From Halarchaeum nitratireducens (GTDB taxonomy: Archaea > Halobacteriota > Halobacteria > Halobacteriales > Halobacteriaceae), in assembly GCF_014647155.1 (NCBI RefSeq), contig NZ_BMOQ01000005.1:248001-312000 (forward strand): 64,000 bases of DNA, read 5' to 3'. This document shows positions 44,129 to 52,755 of the stretch, in pieces. The notes beneath the pieces were generated by a model. That model saw nothing but the letters and a program-made list of their open reading frames with translations, searched no databases and was not told where the DNA came from. Numbering within the stretch: position 1 is the stretch's first letter; each line of letters opens with the position of its first letter. A program made the translations under genes and the position numbers.

Positions 44129-44632
44129 TCACGCCGTCGTCGGTACGGCGGCGAGCGCCGCCTCGACCGCGCGCAGGGCGTCCGGGCCGTCGCGACGGCT
44201 CACGACGACGAGGAGGCCGTCGCCCGCGACGCCGGCGGCCTCGATTTCGATGCCGTCAGTCGCCAGACGACCGAGCACGGACCCGAGCGCGGCCGCGTCC
44301 ACGTCGCCGGTGGCGATGACGCCGGTCAGCGTCCCTTCCCCCGGCGCGAATCCGACGCCGTTCACCGAGAGGAGGCCGTCGGGTGCGTCTTCCGCGCGCC
44401 CGAGGCCGCTCTCCATGGTGACGCGGGCGTCGCGCGATTCGACGGCGTACGCCTCGCGGTCGTCGGCGTACCGTCGGAGCGCCGTCGCGGCCGCCTCGAC
44501 GTCCGCGTCGGAGTCGAGGTCGAGGAACCGCGCCGCGGCGGCGTAGTTCACGACGCCGGCGCGTAGCGCCGTGACGAGGAACGGGTGATCCCGGAGCGCT
44601 TCGCGTGCGCGCTCGGCGAGCGTCTCGGTCAT
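44129..44632 (-). CDS. ACT-like domain protein, DUF7523-like
   Basis: A 167-residue protein. The N-terminal half is helical (ETLAERAREALRDHPFLVTALRAGVVNYAAAARFL), the C-terminal half has two ferredoxin-like beta-alpha-beta units (TLTGVIATGDVDAAALGSVL and GLLVVVSRRDGPDALRAVEAAL), i.e. an ACT-type ligand-binding domain. From memory this is DUF7523. Such proteins bind amino acids; the partner is unknown. Start 44632 fixed by MTETLAERAREAL. Confidence 0.75.
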   Translation of the reverse strand: MTETLAERAREALRDHPFLVTALRAGVVNYAAAARFLDLDSDADVEAAATALRRYADDREAYAVESRDARVTMESGLGRAEDAPDGLLSVNGVGFAPGEGTLTGVIATGDVDAAALGSVLGRLATDGIEIEAAGVAGDGLLVVVSRRDGPDALRAVEAALAAVPTTA

Positions 44633-44779
44633 ACCCACACCGCAGACACGGCGACGGGGTAACTCTTCTCGTGCGGACGCGCGCCGGACGACGCCGCGGC
44701 GATTCCGCCTCGGGTACGTCCCCGGGCGAGGGTCGGGAGAGACGGTGGTCCTAAGGTCGGCGCGAGCCAACTGCGGGAC

Positions 44780-45676
44780 ATGCAAGCGCTCGTCATCGCG
44801 GCCCACGGCTCGCACCTCAACCCGGGGTCGAGCGAACCGACGTTCGCGCACGCCGAGACGATTCGCGCCACCGGCGCGTTCGACGAGGTCCGCGAGGCGT
44901 TCTGGAAGGAGGAACCGTCGTTCCGCGAGGTGTTGCGAACCCTCGAATCCGACGAGGTGTACGTCGTGCCGCTGTTCGTCTCCGAGGGCTACTTCACCGA
45001 GCGCGTCATCCCGCGCGAGCTCCGCTTGGAGGGGTGGAACGTCTCGGACTGGGAGTCGGACGGCACCGACGCCGACCACGCCACGCTGAGCGCCGCGGAC
45101 GTCGAGAAGACCGTCCACTACTGCGGGCCGGTCGGGACGCACGACGCGATGGGCGACGTCATCGTCGAGCGCGCGCGCTCGATCACCGAGGACCGTGACC
45201 TCGCCGATTTCGGCCTCGCCGTCGTCGGCCACGGCACCGAGCGAAACGAGAACTCCGCGAAGGCCATCCACTACCACGCGGATCGCCTCCGCCGGAGCGG
45301 GCTGTTCGCGGAGGTCCGCGCCGTGTTCATGGACGAGGAGCCCGAAGTCGACGACGTGGCGACGCTCTTCGAGACCGACGATGTCGTCGTCGTGCCGCTC
45401 TTCGTCGCGGACGGCTTCCACACCCGGGAGGACATCCCCGAGGACCTGGGCCTCACCGACGACTATCGGAGGGGGTACGACGTCCCGACGGCCGTCGATG
45501 GCGTCCGGATCTGGTACGCCGGCGCGGTCGGCACCGAACCGCTCGTCGCGGACGTCGTCCTCGAACGCGCGGCCGACGCGGGCGCGGACGTGGCCGACGC
45601 CATCGCGGCCGTGCGCGAACGGACGCGGAGCGGGCCGGAGGCGACCACCGGGACGGCGACGGGGCGATCGCGATGA
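44780..45676 (+). CDS. cbiX: CbiX-type sirohydrochlorin chelatase (two-domain)
   Basis: A 298-residue chelatase with two CbiX-like repeats. The first has AHGSHLNPGSSEPTF (metal-binding His about 9) and VVPLFVSEGYF; the second AVVGHGTERNENSAKAI (His about 157) and VVVPLFVADGFH. It inserts cobalt (or iron) into sirohydrochlorin on the way to cobalamin or sirohaem. The gene overlaps the DR2241-family gene by four bases, a strong sign of joint action. Confidence 0.9.
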   Translation: MQALVIAAHGSHLNPGSSEPTFAHAETIRATGAFDEVREAFWKEEPSFREVLRTLESDEVYVVPLFVSEGYFTERVIPRELRLEGWNVSDWESDGTDADHATLSAADVEKTVHYCGPVGTHDAMGDVIVERARSITEDRDLADFGLAVVGHGTERNENSAKAIHYHADRLRRSGLFAEVRAVFMDEEPEVDDVATLFETDDVVVVPLFVADGFHTREDIPEDLGLTDDYRRGYDVPTAVDGVRIWYAGAVGTEPLVADVVLERAADAGADVADAIAAVRERTRSGPEATTGTATGRSR

Positions 45677-46845
45677 CGGGCGACGTCGCCGCCCTGATCG
45701 AGGCGGCCGGCGACGGGATCGACTTCGACGGTCTCGTCGTCGAGGACACCGCCTACGGCTACCGCTTCGAGACGCCCGAGGTCTCGAAGCGCGGGATCGA
45801 CACGAGCGAGCTCGCCGCGCTCGCCGACGGGGATCCGTACGTCGCCAACTGGCGGTACTGGGCGGAGACGGTCGGCGGGCGCGGCACCGCACGGCGGGCG
45901 TTCCTCCGGTGGCTGGAGGGCGCGGACGCCGCGGGGACTGACGACGCCGAAAGTGGCGACGACACCGAGGGGGACAGCGACGCGGGACGAGGCGACGGCG
46001 CGCAGCGCGGGGACACCGACGGGGACGAAGGCGGCGACGACGCGACCGTCGACGCCCGCGAGCGCCTCGCCGCTCTCCGCGACGGCGGCCGCGCCCGGAC
46101 GTGGGGCGAGCTCCGCATCCGCGTTCGCCTCGCGGATGCGGGCGGCGAGCGCGTCTACGACGTCCGCCACCGGGACGACGCCGCCGCCGACCCGCGGGAC
46201 CTCGACGCGTTCCGCGATCCGGGGGCGGCCCACGACCTCGTCAAGTACGACGACCGCGGGCGCTACCGGCCGCTCTCCACCGCGCCCTCGCTCCCGCACG
46301 GCTGGCAGTTCGTCGAACTCGACGGCGACGCCCTCGTCGATACCGTCGACTTCGTCTACCCGGCCACGGTGGCCAACTGGCACCGCGAGCGCGAGGGGGC
46401 CCTCGACGTCACCCACTGGCGCGAGACGGCGGCGCGACAGACCGGCATCTACGGCCTCGTCTCCGACCTCCCGACCGAGGCGCTCACGTGGGCCGCCGAG
46501 GCCTGTTGCGTCGACAGTCAGTGTCTGAAGCGCCGTGAGTGGGACCACGACGCCGGCACCGAACTCGACGTTCCGCGGGGCGACGGCGAGTTCCCCTGCC
46601 GGGAGCCGTGTTCGCTGTTCGTCGCGGCGGCCCGCGAGTTCACGAAACTCGAAGGCGAGCCCGAGGACACCCACGAGGTGACGCTCTCGGAGAGCGAGGT
46701 CGAGGGCCTCGGCGATCTCGTCGACGCCGTCGCGGAGGACCGCGTGGACGAGGTCCGCGAGGCCGACCTCGACGACGGTGCGAACCGCTATCGCGTGCGC
46801 TATTTGCGCGCGAAGCGCGGCCGCGACCTCGGCATCGACTCCTAG
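45673..46845 (+). CDS. DR2241-family Cys-cluster protein
   Basis: A 390-residue protein, likely the DR2241 family linked to CbiX genes. A Cys cluster lies near 275-315: EACCVDSQCLKRREWD and FPCREPCSLFVAA, five Cys in a 4Fe-4S-like spacing. An acidic insert of about 40 residues (near 93-135) looks like a halophilic linker. Coupled translation with cbiX suggests a role in metal insertion or tetrapyrrole redox chemistry; direct evidence is lacking. The last 4 bp overlap the convergent membrane gene. Confidence 0.77.
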   Translation: MTGDVAALIEAAGDGIDFDGLVVEDTAYGYRFETPEVSKRGIDTSELAALADGDPYVANWRYWAETVGGRGTARRAFLRWLEGADAAGTDDAESGDDTEGDSDAGRGDGAQRGDTDGDEGGDDATVDARERLAALRDGGRARTWGELRIRVRLADAGGERVYDVRHRDDAAADPRDLDAFRDPGAAHDLVKYDDRGRYRPLSTAPSLPHGWQFVELDGDALVDTVDFVYPATVANWHREREGALDVTHWRETAARQTGIYGLVSDLPTEALTWAAEACCVDSQCLKRREWDHDAGTELDVPRGDGEFPCREPCSLFVAAAREFTKLEGEPEDTHEVTLSESEVEGLGDLVDAVAEDRVDEVREADLDDGANRYRVRYLRAKRGRDLGIDS

Positions 46846-47390
46846 CGGAGCGCGTACCAGGCCGCGACGCCACAGCAGAGCGCGAGCGCGCCGACCACGA
46901 CCCCGACGAGTTCACTCAGAAGTAACACGGCGAGCACCGCGAGCGCGAGGCCGACCACGGCGATCGCCGCGGGGACGAACGCCCGCGGGTCCGGTCCGTC
47001 GTCGCGCTCCTCCGGCGTCGTGACCTCCCCCAGCGACTCGTCGACCTCGACCGTGTCCGGCGTGTCGCGCTCGACGATCCGCACGGGGATCTCGAGGCGT
47101 TCGGCCCCGTAGCCTGCGGCGATCCGAAGCGTCCCCTCGACCGGACGCGGGCCGGGTTCTCCGACGGAGACGGTGATCCGCTCGCGCGACTCGGGCGGGA
47201 CGTAGTAGTTGCCGCCCGCCGGACGCGCGACCCGCGAGAGAGCCTCGTCGGTGTGGATGTGGACGTGGCTCCCGGCGCCGTGGTTACGGATCTCGACGGC
47301 GAACGACCCGTCCGCCTCGAACGGGACCGGCGAGGCGGCCAACGCGTGCGCGCGGCCGTCGTTCAGGTCGACCGTGAGCGTCAGGGGCAC
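46842..47390 (-). CDS. Beta-domain protein with two C-terminal membrane helices, DUF7524-like
   Basis: A 182-residue protein. The first 110 residues look like an Ig-like beta domain (FAVEIRNHGAGSHVHIHTDEAL, YYVPPESRERITVSVGEPG), the last 50 form two helices (FVPAAIAVVGLALAVLAVLL and VGVVVGALALCCGVAAWYAL). From memory this matches DUF7524. There is no signal peptide, so the beta domain may lie in the cytosol. The function is unknown. Confidence 0.75.
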   Translation of the reverse strand: MPLTLTVDLNDGRAHALAASPVPFEADGSFAVEIRNHGAGSHVHIHTDEALSRVARPAGGNYYVPPESRERITVSVGEPGPRPVEGTLRIAAGYGAERLEIPVRIVERDTPDTVEVDESLGEVTTPEERDDGPDPRAFVPAAIAVVGLALAVLAVLLLSELVGVVVGALALCCGVAAWYALR

Positions 47391-47444
47391 GTGCGGCCGG
47401 GGAGACGATGCCCGACAGCAAAAAGCTTCGTCCGCTTCGGCGGG

Positions 47445-47639
47445 CTACGCCGGGGTCTCCTCGCGCATGTCCGGCGGGAGGAGGTTCGGGATGCCGTCCT
47501 CGATCGGGTAGGTCTCGCCGCAGTCCGTGCACGTCAGCGTCCCGGCGACGACCTCGTCGTCCTCCTCGGACTCGACGTCGAGGTCGAGGTCGTGTTTGTC
47601 GAGCGGACAGCAGATGATGTCCATGAGGTCCCGCTTCAT
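47445..47639 (-). CDS. Trm112-like zinc-binding protein
   Basis: A 64-residue protein: MKRDLMDIICCPLDKHDLDL, an acidic middle, and GTLTCTDCGETYPIEDGIPNLLPPDM. Cys pairs CC and CTDC with the YPIxDGIPxLLP ending match Trm112. Archaeal Trm112 activates tRNA, rRNA and release-factor methyltransferases by heterodimer formation. Start at 47639 removes an unrelated short extension. Confidence 0.85.
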   Translation of the reverse strand: MKRDLMDIICCPLDKHDLDLDVESEEDDEVVAGTLTCTDCGETYPIEDGIPNLLPPDMREETPA

Positions 47640-47723
47640 GCCTCGTGGGTGGGTGGCGGCCACCCAAAAGCCTTCCTCACTTTCCGCGGTCGTCGGTGAC
47701 GGCCCGCCGCTTCGCTGCGCGCG

Positions 47724-49094
47724 TTACGCCTCGAAGGGGTTCGTCCGCACGACCGTCTCCTCGCGGCCGGGTCCGACGCCGAGCGCGTAGGCGGGCACGC
47801 CGAGTTCGTCCTCGACGTACTCGACGTAGGCGCGCGCGTTCGCGGGGAGGGCGTCGTATCCCTCCGCGGCGACGACCTCGGAGTCGAAGGCCTCCCAGCC
47901 GTCGAAGGTCTCGAAGACGGGAGCGCACGCCGCCCAGCGCTCCGTCGTCGCGGGGATCGTCGACACCGTCTCGCCGTCGAGTTCGTAGGCGCGTCCGACC
48001 TTCACCTCGTCCAACCCCGCGAGCACGTCGAGGTGGTTGATGACGACGCCGGTGAAGCCGTTCGCGCGCGTGGCGTGACGCAGCATCGGGAGGTCGAGCC
48101 ACCCGACGCGGCGCGGTCTGCCGGTCACGGTGCCGTACTCGCCGCCCTCGTCTCGGATGTACGTGGCGAGCTCCTCCTCGCGACCCTCGCCCGGCGTGTA
48201 GTCCGGCGTGTCGCCCTCGACGCCGCCGAGTTCGGTGGGGAGCGGGCCGCTTCCGACGCGCGTCAGGTAGGCCTTCACGATGCCGACGACGTCGCCGTCG
48301 TCGCCGCCGACGACGCCGGGGCCGAGACCCGTCCCCGTCGACGCGCCGCCCGCGGTCGGATTCGAGGACGTGACGTAGGGGTAGTTCCCGTGGTCGATGT
48401 CGATGAGGGTGCCCTGCGCGCCCTCGAACATGACGTTCGCGTCGTCGTCGAGGCGGTCGGCGAGGAAGTCGCCGGCGTTCACGAGCATGCCCTCCTCGAC
48501 GAGTCGCTCGGCGTACTCGGAATACTCGGCGTGGAGGGCGTCGATATCGAACGCCTCGTCCACTTCGACGCCGAAGACGTCCTCGGCGAGCGCGCGCTTT
48601 TGCGGGACGACGTACTCCAGTTTCTCGCGGAGCAGGTCGGGGTCGACGAGGTCGCCCACCCGGATGCCGCGCCGGCCGGCCTTGTCCTCGTAGGTCGGGC
48701 CGATGCCGCGTCCGGTGGTGCCGACCTCCTCGCCGTCCTCGCTCTTGGCTTCCTCCTCGATGCCGTCGAGGACGCGGTGGTACGGGAAAATGACGTGTGC
48801 GCGACGCGCGACCCGGACGTCCGGGTCGAGGCCGCGCTCGCGGAGGGCGTCGATCTCCTCGAAGAGCGTGGCGGGGTTGACGACACAGCCGTTGCCGAGG
48901 ACGCCGGTCTTGCCGCGGACGGCACCGCTTGGCACGAGCGAGAGCTTGTATTCCTCGCCTTCGTGCACGACGGTGTGGCCGGCGTTGTCGCCGCCCTGAT
49001 AGCGGGCGACGACGTCGACGGCGTCGCCGAAGATGTCGACGACGCCGCCTTTGCCCTCGTCGCCCAACTGCGAGCCGACGATGGTGACGGTCAT
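47724..49094 (-). CDS. purA: Adenylosuccinate synthetase
   Basis: A 456-residue enzyme of AMP synthesis that joins IMP and aspartate using GTP. The glycine loop SQLGDEGKGGVVDIF (about 8-22) has the catalytic Asp, followed by YQGGDNAGHTVVHEG with the catalytic His; VTGRPRRVGWLDLP and GPTYEDKAGRRGIRV are conserved. It is slightly longer than bacterial PurA, mainly from acidic surface loops. Confidence 0.95.
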   Translation of the reverse strand: MTVTIVGSQLGDEGKGGVVDIFGDAVDVVARYQGGDNAGHTVVHEGEEYKLSLVPSGAVRGKTGVLGNGCVVNPATLFEEIDALRERGLDPDVRVARRAHVIFPYHRVLDGIEEEAKSEDGEEVGTTGRGIGPTYEDKAGRRGIRVGDLVDPDLLREKLEYVVPQKRALAEDVFGVEVDEAFDIDALHAEYSEYAERLVEEGMLVNAGDFLADRLDDDANVMFEGAQGTLIDIDHGNYPYVTSSNPTAGGASTGTGLGPGVVGGDDGDVVGIVKAYLTRVGSGPLPTELGGVEGDTPDYTPGEGREEELATYIRDEGGEYGTVTGRPRRVGWLDLPMLRHATRANGFTGVVINHLDVLAGLDEVKVGRAYELDGETVSTIPATTERWAACAPVFETFDGWEAFDSEVVAAEGYDALPANARAYVEYVEDELGVPAYALGVGPGREETVVRTNPFEA

Positions 49095-49281
49095 ACGCCG
49101 GACGTTTCGCCCCCTCGGTGAAACTCGTTACGGTCCCCGTTCCCGAGATGTACACAGACGTGGACACGTCGCGGTATCGAGCTCGTTTGGCTACCCACGT
49201 ACGGGCCCACTAATCGGGGCAGAAAGACGTAAGCCCTCCCCGTGTGAAACCACGGGACACGCCCGCACTCTCCGGGGCGTA

Positions 49282-49303
49282 GGACAACCTTTAAACGCTG
49301 TCC
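49282..49303. promoter_or_regulatory. Inverted repeat around the TATA box of the small regulator gene
   Basis: GGACA (49282-49286) and TGTCC (49299-49303) flank ctttaaac (49289-49296), which lies about 30 bp upstream of the ATG at 49323. A dyad over the TATA box ahead of a DNA-binding-protein gene suggests autoregulation. The arms are only five bases, so chance is possible. Confidence 0.4.
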
Positions 49304-49322
49304 CGACGAGTTAACAAATGCC

Positions 49323-49628
49323 ATGATAGACCGGCTTGAGAAAGAGGTTGATATGCTCGAACGCCATCTCGAAGTGCTCCGGATGGTCATCGAGAACGAG
49401 CCCATCGGGATCGTCAAGATGTCCAACGAGACGGGCTACCCGCACCACAAGGTCCGCTACTCCCTCCGCGTCCTCGAAGAGGAGAACCTCATCGAGCCCT
49501 CCAGTCAGGGCGCGATCACGACCGACCACACCCACGAGTTCGTCGAGGAACTCGATGAGAAGGTCGACGAGACCGTCCAGAAGCTCCAGTCGATGAAGAT
49601 CGAGGCCCCCGCCGAAGCGGAGAACTAG
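49323..49628 (+). CDS. Small winged-helix transcriptional regulator
   Basis: A 101-residue protein. The N-terminal coiled-coil helix (MIDRLEKEVDMLERHLEVLRMVIEN) precedes a helix-turn-helix (IGIVKMSNETGYPHHKVRYSLRVLEEENLIE) and a C-terminal helix (VEELDEKVDETVQKLQSM). The layout, with NEPIGI and PHHKVRYSLRVLE, is a haloarchaeal regulator family seen before. It probably dimerises through its helices. The 228-bp region upstream holds only its promoter. Stops overlap with the convergent 788-residue gene. Confidence 0.8.
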   Translation: MIDRLEKEVDMLERHLEVLRMVIENEPIGIVKMSNETGYPHHKVRYSLRVLEEENLIEPSSQGAITTDHTHEFVEELDEKVDETVQKLQSMKIEAPAEAEN

Positions 49629-51991
49629 AGCCCGGGCACGGTCACGTGGAACGATCCCGCGCGATCCTCCACGAGACAGAGGTGGTAGCCGCGTTTGCGA
49701 GCGACTCTCACGTAACTCTCCTTCTCGCTTCGCCGCAGGAAGCTGCCGTCCGACGTCGCATCGTTCGCCGCTTCCAGCGCGTCCGGTTCGAAGAACGACG
49801 CCGTGACGTAGAACGCCGCCGTCAGCGTCTCCACGCCCTCGCTGATCCGCGACGCCGCCGCCGTCAACGCCTCCATCTCGTCGCCGTCGACGGGGCCGCG
49901 GCCGGTGTTCAGCGCCGCGACGGCGAGCGGATCGCCCATGCCGTCGCGTAACACGACGTCGAAGGACTCCGTCACCGTCTCACCGCTCTCGGTCCCGACC
50001 GCCACCGTCCCGTCGAGTTCCGCGCGGTCGATCTCCGGGATCGCCTCGTAGAGCTCCGCGAGGCCGGTCCGGTGCCCGGTCTCGTCTATCTCGAACGGGA
50101 GGTCGCGGACGACCCACGAGACGAACCGATAGGGCGCGGACGCTTCGAGGAACGTCCGATAGTCGTCGCCCGACACCGTGGCGTCAACCGCGTCGAAGCT
50201 CGTGTGGTGTTCGAGCCGGAGGTTCGCGTCGATCGCCTCGGGGTCGGCCTCCCCGAGCGCGTCCAGGGTCGGCTCGGCCTTCGACTCGTAGCGCACGAAG
50301 AGGTTCGTCCCCGCGAGTGCCGTCTCGGGGTCGAGCTCGGTCGCGGGATCGACCCGCCCGCCCGCGGCGTCGAGCGCCGACTCCAGCTCCGCGACGCGAT
50401 CCTCCAGCGTCGCTACCGTCTCGCGGAGGTCGTCGCGCTCCGCGCGGAGCCGATCGAGCTCCGCGTCGCGTTCCTCCACCGCCGCCTCGGCCGTCTCGGC
50501 CCGCTCCGTCAGCGTCTCGACTCGCTCCGCACGCTCGGCGAGGCGGTCCTCGTAGTCGGCGATGCGCGCTTCTCGCTCCTCGATCGCCTCCCGCAGTTCC
50601 GCGACGTGCACCTCGCGTTCGGCCACCCCGACGCGCTCCGTCCCGTTCTCCGGCGCCGGTCCGTCAGCGTCGGCGTCGGCGTCGTCGTCGGCTTTCGTTC
50701 CGGTTCTGACCCCGTCGCCGTCCGCGCCCGCGTCATCGGCGTCCGGCCCCGAATCCGCCGGAGACGTCTCGTCGGCCCCGACGGAGCCGGGGCGTTCGTC
50801 GTCCCCCGTGGGTCTGTCGTCGGCCGTCGGCGCGTCGCGTCCCGTCGTCCGCGCGTCCGCCGTCGCCCCGACGTCAACCCCGTCGTCGCTTTCCGCGGTC
50901 TCAGTCCTTTCACCGTCGCTTTGCACGGCGTCGGTCTCTTCGGCGTCGGCCGTCGGCGCGTCACGCTCGCTCGTCACGTCCCCCCGTCGATCGCTCGCTC
51001 CGTCGTCGCGGTCGGCGTCGACCGGAGAGTCGCTACCGGCCCCGAGCGATTCCAGCGCCGCGGCGTCCGATTCGCCACCGGAATCCCCGGCGTCGGTGTC
51101 GTCCGCGTCCTCGTCGCTGGTCCCGTCCCGGCTCTCGTCGTCAGCCTCGCCCGGGCTCTCGTCGCCGGTTCCGCCTGCGCCACCGTCGGCGTCGGCCCCT
51201 TCGTCGTCCGCGGGTCCGGCGGCCGCGATGGCGAGCTCGTCGGGGACGTCGCGCTCGCGAGTTCCCTCTCCACCGGCGTCGTCGCTCTCGTGCGCGTCCT
51301 CGTCGTCGACCCTGTCGTTCTCGTCCGCGAGCGCCGCGCCACCGACGGTCGCCGCGTCGTCGCCGCGCACCTCGGTGTCCGCTCCGGCCCTCGTCGCGTC
51401 GTCGCCGCCGGCCCCGGCCGCCGCACCGTCGGTCCCGTCGACCGACTCCTCGGGTTCCGGGAGGTCCGGGAAGTCGAAGTCGACCGAGACGACGTCGTAG
51501 ACGCCGACTTCGTCGGCCGCGCGTTCGAACGCCTCCTCGCCCGTGAGCACCGTCGGCACGTTCCCGACGAAGGCGACGGGGAACGAGCGACCGCCGTAGT
51601 AGGCGACGTAATAGTCGCCGCTCAGGACGTTCTCCGAGAGCTCGACGTAGCCCGTGAACCCCGCGTCGCGGAGCGCCTCGTCGGTCTCTGCGAGCGGCGT
51701 CTCGTTCGTGTAGTAGCGTGCGCGCGTCTCGCCGTCCGATTCGTGCATCGCCAAGAGGAGGGAGAGGGACCGTTCCGGTGCGCTTCGGGCCTCGCCCGAC
51801 CCCTCGACGACGTCCGCGACGGTGCCGTCGGCGACGGCGACGGCGCGGCCGTTGACGAAGAAGAGGTGCGCGCCGCCGGCGGCGACGACGCCGGAGAAGT
51901 CCGCGGCCGCGAGTTGGGCGAGCGCGTCCGCACCGCCCTCGTAGGGACGGGCGTCCCACGACTCGACGCGCTCGGCCGTGCGTGTCTGCAT
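49625..51991 (-). CDS. Large acidic protein with conserved ends and a long disordered middle, DUF7527-like
   Basis: A 788-residue protein. The N-terminal domain (about 1-180, EGGADALAQLAAADFSGVVAAGG...VYDVVSVDFDFPDLPEP) is ordered. Residues about 185-455 are almost entirely Asp, Glu, Ala, Gly, Thr and Ser, with no repeats longer than a few residues. A coiled coil follows (EVHVAELREAIEEREARIADYEDRL to about 545), then a C-terminal domain (NLFVRYESKAEPTLDALG...SFHVTVPGL). It recalls a haloarchaea-only family (DUF7527, from memory). The function is unknown. Confidence 0.75.
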   Translation of the reverse strand: MQTRTAERVESWDARPYEGGADALAQLAAADFSGVVAAGGAHLFFVNGRAVAVADGTVADVVEGSGEARSAPERSLSLLLAMHESDGETRARYYTNETPLAETDEALRDAGFTGYVELSENVLSGDYYVAYYGGRSFPVAFVGNVPTVLTGEEAFERAADEVGVYDVVSVDFDFPDLPEPEESVDGTDGAAAGAGGDDATRAGADTEVRGDDAATVGGAALADENDRVDDEDAHESDDAGGEGTRERDVPDELAIAAAGPADDEGADADGGAGGTGDESPGEADDESRDGTSDEDADDTDAGDSGGESDAAALESLGAGSDSPVDADRDDGASDRRGDVTSERDAPTADAEETDAVQSDGERTETAESDDGVDVGATADARTTGRDAPTADDRPTGDDERPGSVGADETSPADSGPDADDAGADGDGVRTGTKADDDADADADGPAPENGTERVGVAEREVHVAELREAIEEREARIADYEDRLAERAERVETLTERAETAEAAVEERDAELDRLRAERDDLRETVATLEDRVAELESALDAAGGRVDPATELDPETALAGTNLFVRYESKAEPTLDALGEADPEAIDANLRLEHHTSFDAVDATVSGDDYRTFLEASAPYRFVSWVVRDLPFEIDETGHRTGLAELYEAIPEIDRAELDGTVAVGTESGETVTESFDVVLRDGMGDPLAVAALNTGRGPVDGDEMEALTAAASRISEGVETLTAAFYVTASFFEPDALEAANDATSDGSFLRRSEKESYVRVARKRGYHLCLVEDRAGSFHVTVPGL

Positions 51992-52034
51992 ACGCCCCCC
52001 GTGGCGGCACCGACGTAAAACGTTTTCCGGAGAC

Positions 52035-52313
52035 CTACAGCTTGCCGCCGGCGTCGTCCGCGAGCTCCTCCATGCGCTTGGAGATCCGACCGGCGTTGGA
52101 GAACTCGTCCTCGCTCATGGCGACCGCCAGCGCGTTACCGAGGACGAAGACCGCGTGCTTGTGTTCGCTCTTCGACTTGTGGACGTGTGAGGGGTCGATG
52201 TCGAGCTCCTCGTACGGCTCGAAGACGCTCGCGTCGACGCCCTCGTACCCCGAGAACGTCTCTTTGATCTCCACCATCTCCTCGTGGAGTTCGAGCAGTT
52301 CGTCCTTGTGCAT
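52035..52313 (-). CDS. UPF0058 family protein
   Basis: A 92-residue all-helical protein, MHKDELLELHEEMVEIKE...DDAGGKL. The motif SEHKHAVFVLGNALAVAMSEDEFSN is the hallmark of UPF0058, an archaeal family of unknown function that probably forms dimers. It is transcribed from its own promoter and lies between the large acidic protein and the ribbon-helix-helix gene. Confidence 0.9.
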   Translation of the reverse strand: MHKDELLELHEEMVEIKETFSGYEGVDASVFEPYEELDIDPSHVHKSKSEHKHAVFVLGNALAVAMSEDEFSNAGRISKRMEELADDAGGKL

Positions 52314-52380
52314 ACCGCGAATTGGACACAGCGAGGGTTAAACCTTGCTCGCCAGCCGGTCACACACGTGAAAAGGCGAG

Positions 52381-52593
52381 TTAGAAGACGTACTCGTCGT
52401 CGTGGCCCATCATGCCCTCGTCCTCGAGGCCCGGCTCGTCCTCGTCCATCGGCCCGCTGGTCTTGTACGCTTTGATACCGGCGGAGAGGAGGTCCTTGAT
52501 CGCGTCCTCCCGCGTGAGGAACTCGCCCTGCTCGACGAGCTGGGCGATCTGCATCTCGATGTGGTCGGGGATGTTGATTTCGACCTTTGGCAT
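52381..52593 (-). CDS. Ribbon-helix-helix DNA-binding protein
   Basis: A 70-residue protein: MPKVEINIPDHIEMQIAQL (beta strand and first helix), then VEQGEFLTREDAIKDLLSAGIKAY (second helix of the fold), and an acidic tail. This is a CopG/NikR-like ribbon-helix-helix (DUF7120-like, from memory). Such dimers often repress their own gene by binding tandem repeats one helical turn apart; repeats of that kind overlap this promoter at 52610-52634. Confidence 0.85.
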   Translation of the reverse strand: MPKVEINIPDHIEMQIAQLVEQGEFLTREDAIKDLLSAGIKAYKTSGPMDEDEPGLEDEGMMGHDDEYVF

Positions 52594-52609
52594 TCGTCTA
52601 CTCCGAGGT

Positions 52610-52634
52610 TTGGCGTCGCTTGGTATAAGCTTGG
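52610..52634 (-). promoter_or_regulatory. Three TTGG repeats spaced one helical turn apart over the TATA box of the ribbon-helix-helix gene
   Basis: TTGG occurs at 52610-52613, 52620-52623 and 52631-52634 (starts 10 and 11 bp apart), the last two within identical GCTTGG hexamers around tataa (52624-52628). On the minus strand this reads CCAAGC-TTATA-CCAAGC, the TATA lying about 33 bp upstream of the ATG at 52593. It is a plausible autoregulatory operator for the 70-residue protein. Between 52635 and 52755 I see AT-rich promoter sequence and a palindrome GTACCGGTAC (52715-52724) before the next gene. Confidence 0.5.
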
Positions 52635-52755
52635 CGGGGCGATTTGACTATTAGAGGAATTATCATTACTGTATCCGAAAACATAGTTCCCTCTCCGTAT
52701 TGCGTTGGTTCCCGGTACCGGTACGCTCAGGGGCGTTCGGGACGTGTCGGTCGGT

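Noticed and set aside
49095-49322. Possible tRNA or small RNA in the gap before the winged-helix regulator (CCCGTG-N6-CACGGG hairpin)
   Set aside because: No T-loop GGTTCRA sequence, acceptor pairing or anticodon arm fits; only one short hairpin is present.
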